Source of the DNA: an uncultured Corynebacterium sp.
Lineage (GTDB): Bacteria; Actinomycetota; Actinomycetes; Mycobacteriales; Mycobacteriaceae
DNA: 64,000 nt
Direction of reading: 5' to 3'
Assembly (NCBI RefSeq): GCF_943914615.1
Contig: NZ_CALUCS010000006.1
Location: forward strand, 1-64,000
The position numbers and the translations under genes were made by a program. Positions 1 to 6,811 of this stretch are shown here, piece after piece (positions within the stretch are counted from its first letter, which is position 1; each line of letters begins with the position of its first letter). Below the pieces are notes generated by a model. The model did not search any database and was not told where the DNA came from. It saw only the letters and a program-made list of their open reading frames with translations.

Positions 1-648
1 CTCCGGAGAGCCGAACATCACGCCGATCTTCTCGCGCAGCTGGTTAATGAAGATCGCGGTCGTGCCCGTCTGGTACAGCGCACCGGTCATCTTGCGCAGA
101 GCCTGGCTCATCAGACGGGCCTGCAGGCCAACGTGCGAGTCGCCCATTTCGCCATCGATCTCCGCCTTGGGCGTCAACGCCGCCACGGAGTCCACCACGA
201 TGATGTCGATGGCGCCCGAGCGGATCAGCATGTCCGCGATCTCCAGCGCCTGCTCACCCGTGTCCGGCTGGGAAACCAACAGCGCGTCTGTATCCACGCC
301 CAGCGCGCGGGCGTACTCCGGGTCCAACGCATGCTCCGCGTCCACGAAAGCCGCGATGCCACCGGCACGTTGCGCCTCTGCGATTGCATGCAGCGCCACG
401 GTGGTCTTACCGGAGGACTCCGGCCCGTAGATCTCCACCACGCGACCGCGCGGGAAACCACCAATACCCAGCGCCGCGTTAATTGCGATGTTGCCGGAAG
501 AAATTGCCTGGATTGGTGGGCGGGTGTCGTCGCCCAGGCGCATGATCGCGCCCTTGCCGAAGTCCTTCTCGATCTGCGCCATCGCAAGCTCCAGCGCCTT
601 CGACCGATCCTTCCCCGCCGCGGCGGTCTGCTTCTTCTTCGGTGGCAT
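1..648 (-). CDS. recA: RecA recombinase, 5' part (3' end outside window)
   Basis: This is the N-terminal two thirds of RecA, the ATP-dependent strand-exchange protein and LexA co-protease of the SOS response. Visible are the N-terminal MPPKKK segment, Walker A GPESSGKT at about residues 75-82, Walker B DIIVVDSVAAL at about 145, and the DNA-binding loop region up to INQLREKIGVMFGSPE, where the window cuts it. I chose the ATG at 648 because AAGGAG lies 10 bases upstream. An in-frame ATG at 717 would add 23 non-conserved residues. A palindromic LexA-type box lies upstream at 823-838. Family assignment is certain; only the start is open. Confidence 0.97.
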   Translation of the reverse strand, partial: MPPKKKQTAAAGKDRSKALELAMAQIEKDFGKGAIMRLGDDTRPPIQAISSGNIAINAALGIGGFPRGRVVEIYGPESSGKTTVALHAIAEAQRAGGIAAFVDAEHALDPEYARALGVDTDALLVSQPDTGEQALEIADMLIRSGAIDIIVVDSVAALTPKAEIDGEMGDSHVGLQARLMSQALRKMTGALYQTGTTAIFINQLREKIGVMFGSPE

Positions 649-822
649 AGAGTTGCTGCTCCTTACATCTGCTGTGACGTCCGGTGTATTCAGTTCCGGT
701 GTGTTCAATATCGTCATCTTCTTCGCACCCCCGATCTACTTAGACCGGCAGTGCTCCGAAAAGGTTCATTGATAGTTGTACTCGACCGCGCGGACAACCA
801 TCGTTTCCGACACACACCATAC

Positions 823-838
823 ACGAACCTGTGTTCGA
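823..838. promoter_or_regulatory. SOS box (LexA operator) of recA
   Basis: The sequence aCGAACctgtGTTCGA matches the actinobacterial LexA consensus TCGAAC-N4-GTTCGA except for the first base. It lies about 175 bp upstream of the recA start at 648 (106 bp from the alternative start at 717), in the intergenic region with the DUF3046 gene. LexA control of recA is established in corynebacteria and mycobacteria. Its use here is inferred from the match. Confidence 0.85.
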
Positions 839-892
839 TTGTTTAGTTAAAGTTCCCACAAGTACGAACCGTGGGCGTCAATAGATAAAAAG

Positions 893-1099
893 CTAAATAT
901 CCTCACCCAAGCGACGCTCTTCAGGCACATCGAAGTCATCACACAACGCCAACCATACATCGCGGGGATCATACCCTTGTTCGATTAGCTCGGCAGGCGT
1001 ATCCCCCAGCGAGCTCAGCACATGAGTATCTGCAATAAATGCTCGGAAGCTATCTCCAAACTCGCCCAAAGTCAGCCGATCAAACTCTGTTCTGCGCAT
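893..1099 (-). CDS. DUF3046 family protein
   Basis: This 68-residue acidic protein starts MRRTEFDRLTLGEFGDSF and contains the family-typical segments FIADTHVL and GYDPRDVWLALC-DDFDVPEERR. Members of this small actinobacterial family nearly always sit directly upstream of recA-recX, as here. The function is unknown. The start ATG at 1099 gives the full conserved N-terminus. It is divergent from bioY, with 83 bp between the starts. Confidence 0.85.
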   Translation of the reverse strand: MRRTEFDRLTLGEFGDSFRAFIADTHVLSSLGDTPAELIEQGYDPRDVWLALCDDFDVPEERRLGEDI

Positions 1100-1136
1100 G
1101 GTCTACCAATCTACACCCCCGCCCAAGAACCCCGCC

Positions 1137-1151
1137 TTGAACAGTGTTCAA
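1137..1151. promoter_or_regulatory. BioQ-like operator of bioYMN
   Basis: A perfect 15-bp palindrome, TTGAACAGTGTTCAA, lies 31 bp before the bioY start. Its core TGAAC-N3-GTTCA closely matches the known corynebacterial BioQ (TetR-family) operator TGAAC-N3-GTTAC found before bioY and other biotin genes. TTGAAC also makes a plausible -35, with a weak -10 (TATCTG, 1161-1166) 18 bp downstream, so bound repressor would block the promoter. Only about 10-15 bases would then precede the bioY ATG. Confidence 0.75.
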
Positions 1152-1182
1152 GTTCTGAGATATCTGGGTTATTATCATATTT

Positions 1183-1764
1183 ATGTCACACTCAGAAACT
1201 ACAAAATTCAAGGCGGTAGACCTCGCATACATCGCCGTGTTCGCCGCCCTCATCATCGTGCTCGGCGGCGTGCAGTTGCCCATCGGCGCAGCCGGCATAC
1301 CCATCGTCCTACAGAACATGGGCATCGTCCTGGCTTCCCTCATTCTCGGCTTCTGGCGCGGCGGCCTGGCCACCACCCTATTCATCGCGGTGGGCTTCGT
1401 TGGCGTACCGAACATGGCCGGATGGAAGCCCGCCGCCGCAGCTGTCGCAGGCCCCACCGTCGGCTACATCGTCGGCTACGTCATCGCCGCTTTCGTCATC
1501 GGCCTTATTGCTCAGTACGCCCCGCGCAGCACCAATGCGCGCGCCGCCGTGTTCTTCCTCGCGGGCATCGTGGGCGTAATCATCCAGTACCTCTGTGGAT
1601 CGATCGGCCTGATGGCACGCCTCGGCTACGACTTCGGCACTGCCCTGGCAGCCAACACCCCGTTCATCCCCGGCGACCTCATCAAGGTCACGCTCGCCGT
1701 CGCCATCGCACTGGCTGTCACCAAGGCGGTGCCAGACCTGCTGCCGACCAAGCGCAAGGCTTAA
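1183..1764 (+). CDS. bioY: Biotin ECF transporter S component BioY
   Basis: BioY is the substrate-binding integral membrane subunit of the biotin energy-coupling-factor transporter. The 193-residue protein is hydrophobic with about six membrane segments. It has the family segments DLAYIAVFAALIIVLGGV near the N-terminus, GLATTLFIAVGFVGVPNMAG in the middle and ANTPFIPGDLIKVTLA near the C-terminus. It is the first gene of bioY-bioM-bioN, three bases before bioM. The ATG at 1183 has no clear Shine-Dalgarno and lies just after the putative promoter, suggesting a very short leader. Confidence 0.95.
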   Translation: MSHSETTKFKAVDLAYIAVFAALIIVLGGVQLPIGAAGIPIVLQNMGIVLASLILGFWRGGLATTLFIAVGFVGVPNMAGWKPAAAAVAGPTVGYIVGYVIAAFVIGLIAQYAPRSTNARAAVFFLAGIVGVIIQYLCGSIGLMARLGYDFGTALAANTPFIPGDLIKVTLAVAIALAVTKAVPDLLPTKRKA

Positions 1765-1767
1765 AAC

Positions 1768-2463
1768 ATGTCCCGCATCGAATTCGAGAATGTGGGCGTC
1801 ACCTTCGATACCGCTACCGGCCAGCGCACCGTCCTTCAGAACATTAACCTCTCCCTCGACGAACGCCGCATCGGCATTATCGGCGCCAACGGCTCCGGCA
1901 AGTCCACCCTGGTGCGCCTCATCAACGGCCTTGCGGAACCCAGCAGTGGAAGGGTGCGCGTCGCGGGGCTCGATGTGGCCAAACGCGGGCGCGAGGTGCG
2001 GCGCAAGGTAGGGTTTGTTTTTAGTGACGCCGACAACCAGATCATCATGCCCACGGTCGCCGAGGACGTCGCGTTCTCTCTGCGCTCAACTACCAAGAAT
2101 GGCCGCGAAAGGGAGGTAAGGGCAGCTACAATGCTGCGCACCATGGGGCTGGAGCACCTAGCGGACGCCTCCCCCCACTTCCTTTCCGGGGGCGAAAAGC
2201 AACTGCTTGCGCTGGCTTCTGTACTGGTCGTGGAGCCAGAGCTGGTGATCGCCGACGAGCCCACTACCCTGCTAGATCTCGGCAACCGCCGGATGATCGC
2301 TCGCAGGCTGGCCGATCTTCCGCAGCAACTGATCGTGGTTACGCACGACTTAGAGCTACTGGAAGACATGGATCGAGTTCTGTGGATCGCCGACGGCAAG
2401 GTACGGGAAGATGGGCCGGCCGACCGCGTGATTGCCGACTACGTGGCAAGCTTCGGCGGGTAG
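1768..2463 (+). CDS. bioM: Biotin ECF transporter ATPase BioM
   Basis: This 231-residue ABC-type ATPase powers the biotin importer together with BioY and BioN. Walker A GANGSGKST is at about residues 39-47, the Q-loop in FSDADNQIIMPTV, the signature LSGGEKQ near 140, Walker B LVIADEPTT near 160 and the H-loop VVTHD near 190. It lies between bioY and bioN with gaps of 3 and 7 bp, so it is co-transcribed under the upstream BioQ-like operator. Length and motif order are normal. Confidence 0.94.
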   Translation: MSRIEFENVGVTFDTATGQRTVLQNINLSLDERRIGIIGANGSGKSTLVRLINGLAEPSSGRVRVAGLDVAKRGREVRRKVGFVFSDADNQIIMPTVAEDVAFSLRSTTKNGREREVRAATMLRTMGLEHLADASPHFLSGGEKQLLALASVLVVEPELVIADEPTTLLDLGNRRMIARRLADLPQQLIVVTHDLELLEDMDRVLWIADGKVREDGPADRVIADYVASFGG

Positions 2464-2470
2464 GTGACGA

Positions 2471-3097
2471 ATGGCAAAATCCCTCCACATCAATGTCCCG
2501 CTGTCGGTGTACCACCCAGGACAGTCGATTCTGCACCGCGCCCGGCCGGAGCTAAAAATTTTTTTGCTCTTCTTGTTCCTTGTCGGCAGCGCCATCTGGG
2601 CAACGGTGCCTTGGCAGGCAGGGTTGGTGGCCGCTTTCACCATCGCGTGCTACGCCGTGGCTCGAATCCCCGTCACCTTGGCACTGCGCCAGCTGCTGGC
2701 GCCCACCGTACTGCTGCTGGCCTTTGCCGCGCTGTTGTGGTGGCAGCGGGACTTCCCCACAGCGCTGACCTACTTTCTGGTGATCCTCTGCGCGGTGGCC
2801 ATGGCAACCCTGCTGACCCTAACGACCACCATCGGGCAGCTCATGGACGCTGTCGAGGCCGGCCTGCGCCCCCTGGGCAAGATCGGCCTGCCGGTGGAAA
2901 CTATCAGCCTGCTGGTGGCGCTGACCATCCGCCTGATCCCGCTGACGGCACTGACGGTCAACGAGGTATTGGACGCAAGAAAAGCACGGGGCGCGTCACG
3001 CACCGTGCTTGCCTTCGGCGTGCCGGTAATTGTCCGCAGCCTATTGCGGGCCCGCCGCCTCGGGGAGGCGCTGAAGTCCCGCGGGGTCGGCAACTAG
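2471..3097 (+). CDS. bioN: Biotin ECF transporter T component BioN
   Basis: BioN is the transmembrane scaffold that couples BioM to BioY. The 208-residue protein has four to five membrane segments followed by the coupling motifs DARKARG (about 167) and EALKSRG (about 200), the two Ala-Arg-Gly-type signatures of ECF T subunits. It is the last gene of the biotin operon and faces pspA tail to tail with only 7 bp between stops and no hairpin terminator. An A5T7 tract at 2554-2565 encodes KIF in an otherwise GC-rich gene. Confidence 0.92.
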   Translation: MAKSLHINVPLSVYHPGQSILHRARPELKIFLLFLFLVGSAIWATVPWQAGLVAAFTIACYAVARIPVTLALRQLLAPTVLLLAFAALLWWQRDFPTALTYFLVILCAVAMATLLTLTTTIGQLMDAVEAGLRPLGKIGLPVETISLLVALTIRLIPLTALTVNEVLDARKARGASRTVLAFGVPVIVRSLLRARRLGEALKSRGVGN

Positions 3098-3104
3098 CTG
3101 AAAA

Positions 3105-3947
3105 CTAGCTTTCGCCTCGCAGCTGCCGCATACGCTCGGCCACTGCGTCCTGGCTAACGTTGCCCGCCTGCGGCTGGGCCTGCTCGATGGCCTCCCGCTG
3201 CTGCGCCCCACCCAGCTGGTTGTTCGCGCCGCCCTGCATTTCTGCACGGATCTGCTCCAGGCGCGAGTGTCCGGCCATCTGAATGCCAGCCTGCTGCACC
3301 TCCGCCATGCGGCCCTGTACGGAGTTCTGCGCCAGTTCGGCCTGCCCCAGGGCGTTGGCGTAGCGGCGCTCGATCTTCTCGCGCACCTGATCCAGGTTCG
3401 GGGATCCGTTGGAGGTAACGGCGTTCATGGACTGCAGGGAGTCGGCAACCTTTTCCTGCATCTTCGCCTGCTCCAGCTGGCTCAGCAGCTTGGTGCGCTC
3501 CGCGGCCTTCTGCTGCAGCTGCATGGAGTTGCGCTCCACGGCCTGCTTGGCCTGCGCGGCCTGCTGCAGGGCCTGGTCATGCAGGCTCTTCATGTCCTCC
3601 ACCGACTGCTCCGCCGTCACCAGCTGTGCGGCGAAGGCCTCGGCGGCGTTCTCGTACTCCATGGCCTTCTGCTGGTCGCCCTGAGCGCGGGCCTTGTCGG
3701 CAAGGTTCAGCGCCTGCTTGGTGTTGGCCTGCAGCTTCTCTACCTCTTCGAGCTGGCGGTTCAGCTTCATCTCCAGCTGACGCTGGTTGCCGATAACAGC
3801 CGCTGCCTGCTGGGATAGTGCCTGGTGCTGCTTTTGCGCCTCTGCGATGGCCTGTTCGATCTGAATCTTCGGATCGGCGTTTTCTTCGATCTTGTTGTCG
3901 AAGAGCGCCATCAGGTACTTCCATGCCTTCACGAACGGATTGGCCAT
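3105..3947 (-). CDS. pspA: PspA/IM30 family envelope-stress protein
   Basis: A 280-residue, almost entirely alpha-helical coiled-coil protein of the PspA/IM30 (ESCRT-III-like, 35-kDa antigen) family, which binds stressed membranes from the cytoplasmic side. It begins MANPFVKAWKYLMALFDNKI, the amphipathic membrane-binding helix, followed by long Gln/Ala/Glu-rich heptads to about residue 215 and a low-complexity tail. It lies 94 bp downstream of clgR, as in mycobacteria. The additional membrane-protein partners of the mycobacterial psp operon are absent here. Confidence 0.93.
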   Translation of the reverse strand: MANPFVKAWKYLMALFDNKIEENADPKIQIEQAIAEAQKQHQALSQQAAAVIGNQRQLEMKLNRQLEEVEKLQANTKQALNLADKARAQGDQQKAMEYENAAEAFAAQLVTAEQSVEDMKSLHDQALQQAAQAKQAVERNSMQLQQKAAERTKLLSQLEQAKMQEKVADSLQSMNAVTSNGSPNLDQVREKIERRYANALGQAELAQNSVQGRMAEVQQAGIQMAGHSRLEQIRAEMQGGANNQLGGAQQREAIEQAQPQAGNVSQDAVAERMRQLRGES

Positions 3948-4041
3948 GAGCTATTGCTCCTTCATTGAGAGGTAAAAACGGGCTAAAAATATTTCTTTTG
4001 CGCGGATAATACTACCAAGAATCCTCCGCGCACCCCTGCAC

Positions 4042-4401
4042 TTAGGCTCGTTCGACGGCCCCCGCCGCCATGTTCGCAGCCAGCTCGGCAGCTGCCGCAT
4101 CCAGAGCCATCATCGACGCAGCTTCCAGGATCACCGAAGCCACCGAAACGGCCATTGCATGACACACGCTGGCCAGCAGCTCAGAGGAAACTTCCTTGCG
4201 GCCGCGCTCCAGCTCCGAAAGATAGCCCGGGCTGACATTCGCCAGCGAGGCCAACTGGCGCAACGTGAACCCGTTGTTGGTGCGGTATTCCTTCAGGGTC
4301 GCACCCAGTGCCTCCCGCAGCAGCGGTTCGTCCGCGGGCATCCGCTCGGCCGGACGCTCCACCGCAACCGTATCCATGACCATAGTATTGTGACTCATCA
4401 A
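4042..4401 (-). CDS. clgR: ClgR-type HTH transcriptional regulator
   Basis: This 119-residue protein contains one Cro/CI-type helix-turn-helix (about residues 38-95: TLKEYRTNNGFTLRQLASLA, then SPGYLSELERGRKEVSSELL). Its C-terminal half is rich in Ala and Met, as in ClgR. In corynebacteria ClgR activates clp protease and stress genes and is itself degraded by ClpP. Its position between cinA and pspA matches that role. The start may be the ATG at 4401 or 4398, or one further in, because the first 25 residues are poorly conserved. Confidence 0.88.
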   Translation of the reverse strand: MMSHNTMVMDTVAVERPAERMPADEPLLREALGATLKEYRTNNGFTLRQLASLANVSPGYLSELERGRKEVSSELLASVCHAMAVSVASVILEAASMMALDAAAAELAANMAAGAVERA

Positions 4402-4441
4402 TCATCCCAACGTCTCGGGCGGCGAATTTGTTCCCGCCAGT

Positions 4442-4957
4442 TTACGCGCTCGCCATTTCCAGCGCGCGGTTTACGCTGAACTGGCGAATTTCTGCCCGCA
4501 GCTGCGCCGCGTCCAGGCCTGCGAACTCGCCTTCGCTAACCCGCCGCACATACTCTGCGTACAGGTTTTCCACCCGCGCTCCCCGCGCACGATCGTAGAC
4601 GGCAATGAAGACCTCTCCCACCGGGTGCCCATCCTGCGGGTCGGGGCCGGCCACGCCCGTCAGCGCCACACCAACGTCTGCTCCGCAGCGCCGCGCCGCC
4701 CCTTCTGCCAGCTCCGCCGCGGTCTCCGCCGCCACCGGTCCATGCGCGCGCAGGGTTTCCTCGCCCACTCCCGCCAGGTCGTGCTTGAGTTCTGTTGCAT
4801 AGACAATGACGCCACCGCGTAGGACCGCCGAAGCCCCAGGTACCTCTGCAATCGTGGCCGCGCACAGACCTGCGGTTAGGGATTCTGCCGTCGCGATGGT
4901 CAGCCCCCGCCGGGTGAACTCCCGGACTAGGTGTTCTGCGGCGGGGTTCACCGTCAT
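4442..4957 (-). CDS. cinA: CinA C-terminal domain protein (nicotinamide-nucleotide amidase type)
   Basis: A 171-residue stand-alone CinA C-terminal domain, the fold that deamidates NMN to NaMN (PncC activity). Family motifs are TAESLTAGLCAATIAEVPG (about 20-38), GGVIVYATELKHDLAGV and GVALTGVAGPDPQDGHPVGEV. The N-terminal MoaB-like domain of full-length CinA is absent, which is usual for this form. It starts on the base right after the pgsA stop, so the two are translationally linked. The enzymatic role is from family knowledge. Confidence 0.88.
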   Translation of the reverse strand: MTVNPAAEHLVREFTRRGLTIATAESLTAGLCAATIAEVPGASAVLRGGVIVYATELKHDLAGVGEETLRAHGPVAAETAAELAEGAARRCGADVGVALTGVAGPDPQDGHPVGEVFIAVYDRARGARVENLYAEYVRRVSEGEFAGLDAAQLRAEIRQFSVNRALEMASA

Positions 4958-5560
4958 CTAGGCGTTTTCCTTGCGTGAATCCAGGATGTACTGCACCCCG
5001 GTCACTACTGTCTGCACCACGGCCACACCCATCACAATCACCGCGATGGTCTGCACCACCCCGCCGAACGGAAGGATGTAGAGGAACACCGCCAGGGTCT
5101 GCAGCACCGTCTTCAGCTTGCCGCCCTTGGAGGCCGGAACGACGTTGCCCTTGCGCGCCAGCACCATACGCCAGACGGTGATGCCCAGTTCGCGGATCAC
5201 GACTATCGCGGTAACCCACCACGGCAGCTCGCCCAAAATATTCAAGCTGACGAACGCGGAAATCATCAGCGCCTTATCCGCGATTGGATCGGCCAGCTTG
5301 CCGAAGTCGGTGATGACCTCGTAGCGCCGGGCCAGATAGCCGTCCAGCTGATCGGTGAACATCAACAGGCTAAAGGCCAGCAGCGCCCACCAGCGGTGAG
5401 CCAAATCTGGTTCGGCCCCCGGCACTTCCCAGTCCCCGGAGGTCAGAATCAGCCAGAGGAACACCGGGATCAGAGCAATGCGAATGCACGTGAGTACATT
5501 CGGCAAGCTCACGCTGTGGACGAAGGTGCCGAACGAAGATCGCGGTGCTGAAGTGTTCAC
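4958..5560 (-). CDS. pgsA: CDP-diacylglycerol-glycerol-3-phosphate 3-phosphatidyltransferase
   Basis: PgsA makes phosphatidylglycerophosphate, the precursor of phosphatidylglycerol and cardiolipin, in the inner membrane. The 200-residue protein has several membrane helices and the complete CDP-alcohol phosphotransferase motif DG-x2-AR-x8-G-x3-D-x3-D, seen as DGYLARR then GKLADPIAD (about residues 70-92). The substrate CDP-diacylglycerol comes from CdsA, encoded at 54527-55381. It forms a tight cluster with cinA (adjacent stop and start) and ends the run from terC, 6 bp away. Confidence 0.92.
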   Translation of the reverse strand: MNTSAPRSSFGTFVHSVSLPNVLTCIRIALIPVFLWLILTSGDWEVPGAEPDLAHRWWALLAFSLLMFTDQLDGYLARRYEVITDFGKLADPIADKALMISAFVSLNILGELPWWVTAIVVIRELGITVWRMVLARKGNVVPASKGGKLKTVLQTLAVFLYILPFGGVVQTIAVIVMGVAVVQTVVTGVQYILDSRKENA

Positions 5561-5566
5561 AAGTAC

Positions 5567-6586
5567 CTATCCTACCGTGGAGCTCTTTTCGTTTTCGGCC
5601 TGCTTCTTCTTGCCCACCGTCATGCTCAACACAGTGGTTACGACCAGCACGCTGACGATAACGATCAGCGACAGTTCCACGGAAACCTCGGGCACTGCGA
5701 CCCCCTCGCCGCTGTTAATAAACGGCAGATTGTTCTCGTGCAGAGCGTGGAGAATCAGCTTCGTGCCGATGAAAGCCAGGATAATGAAAAGGCCGTAGCC
5801 GAGGTACACCAGGCGTTCCAGCAGGCCGTCCAGCAGGAAGTACAGCTGTCGCAGCCCCATCAGAGCCAAGGCGTTGGTCGTGAACACGATGTACGGTTCA
5901 CTGGTGATGCCGTAGATGGCAGGGATGGAATCGAGGGCGAACAGCACGTCCACGAAGCCGATGGCCACCAGGGCGATGAAAAGTGGCGTCAAAACCCTTT
6001 TGCCGTTTTCCTTAAACCACAAACGGTCCGAATCGTAGTGATCCGAGACATGGATAAACTTCCGGGTCATCTTGATGACCATCATGTCCTGCGGGTCCTT
6101 TTCCTCCTCGCCGGAGACCTCGTCCCACAGCAGCTTCGCCGCGGTCCACAGCAGGAACAGGCCAAACAGGTAGAACACGTCGGACCATGCCTCGATGATC
6201 GCCGCACCCAGGGCGATGAAGATACCGCGCAGGATCAGCGCCAGCGCAATACCAATGAGCAGCACCTTCTGCTGGTACTTGCGGGGGATCTTAAAGGAGC
6301 TCAAGATCAGCGCGAAGATAAAGAGGTTATCCACACTCAAGGCCTTCTCGGTGATATAACCGGCGAAGAACTCCAGGCCGTGCTGGTGCGGGTTGCCGGG
6401 CTCCCCCCAAGTCAGCCAGAGGAAACCACCGAAAAGGCAGGCGAGTGCCACGTAGAACAAGCTCCACAGTGCCGACTCCTTGATACTCGGCTCGTGGGGT
6501 GTTTTGACGTGGCTATAGAAATCAAAAACAAAGAACCCGACGACCACCACAATGGTGATGATCCACGTTAAGGCATTTACTTCCAT
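5567..6586 (-). CDS. TerC family integral membrane protein (probable Mn2+ exporter)
   Basis: A 339-residue polytopic membrane protein of the TerC/Alx family, with about eight hydrophobic segments and the conserved acidic membrane motifs EKALSVDNLFIFALI and FALDSIPAIYGIT. Several TerC proteins export Mn2+, often to metallate secreted enzymes. The gene is preceded by a yybP-ykoY-like riboswitch, which supports a manganese role. The start ATG at 6586 has a strong GGAGG six bases upstream, and that SD can be masked by the riboswitch. The C-terminus is short and charged (GKKKQAENEKSS). Confidence 0.88.
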   Translation of the reverse strand: MEVNALTWIITIVVVVGFFVFDFYSHVKTPHEPSIKESALWSLFYVALACLFGGFLWLTWGEPGNPHQHGLEFFAGYITEKALSVDNLFIFALILSSFKIPRKYQQKVLLIGIALALILRGIFIALGAAIIEAWSDVFYLFGLFLLWTAAKLLWDEVSGEEEKDPQDMMVIKMTRKFIHVSDHYDSDRLWFKENGKRVLTPLFIALVAIGFVDVLFALDSIPAIYGITSEPYIVFTTNALALMGLRQLYFLLDGLLERLVYLGYGLFIILAFIGTKLILHALHENNLPFINSGEGVAVPEVSVELSLIVIVSVLVVTTVLSMTVGKKKQAENEKSSTVG

Positions 6587-6775
6587 GGAAAACCTCCGGT
6601 CGATAAAAACTCATCACTAAATAGACCGGAGGTCTCCCCTGCCCGTTCCATGAAAGTTGCGGGCCGACATGACCGGGAGGTTCGCGGGTACTCCGCAACC
6701 TGCCGTGCTGACGATCAATGTCGAGGGCGCCAAGCATGCTTGGCGCCAAGGGTACTCCCCTCCAACTGCCGACTA
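6587..6775 (-). promoter_or_regulatory. yybP-ykoY-type (Mn2+) riboswitch before terC, translational switch
   Basis: Read on the minus strand, the terC leader begins with GGAGGGGAGTACCC (6751-6763 region) and ends with GGGGAGACCTCCGGTC (6624-6639), the paired hallmark segments of yybP-ykoY aptamers. A P1 helix of seven pairs is possible between TTGGAGG (6759-6765) and CCTCCGG (6626-6632). ACCTCCGGTC (6624-6633) can instead pair perfectly over 10 bp with GACCGGAGGT (6592-6601), which holds the terC SD. Forming P1 should therefore free the SD. A 22-bp perfect palindrome (6726-6747) forms another helix. Class from memory; switching logic inferred from pairing. Confidence 0.8.
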
Positions 6776-6811
6776 CTCTACACCCAGCAGAGGCCAGCTG
6801 CGCCATAGGTG

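Noticed and set aside
1022..1219. 65-codon frame between the DUF3046 gene and bioY
   Set aside because: It crosses the DUF3046 gene antisense, the BioQ-like operator and the start of bioY; no conserved content.
2655..2680. tRNA T-arm-like string gctcgaatccccg
   Set aside because: It lies inside bioN in the correct reading frame, and no acceptor, D or anticodon arms can be built around it.
3098..3115. Possible terminator between bioN and pspA (repeated aactagct)
   Set aside because: The two copies are direct repeats, and only the 4-bp AGCT can pair; no stem or U-run.
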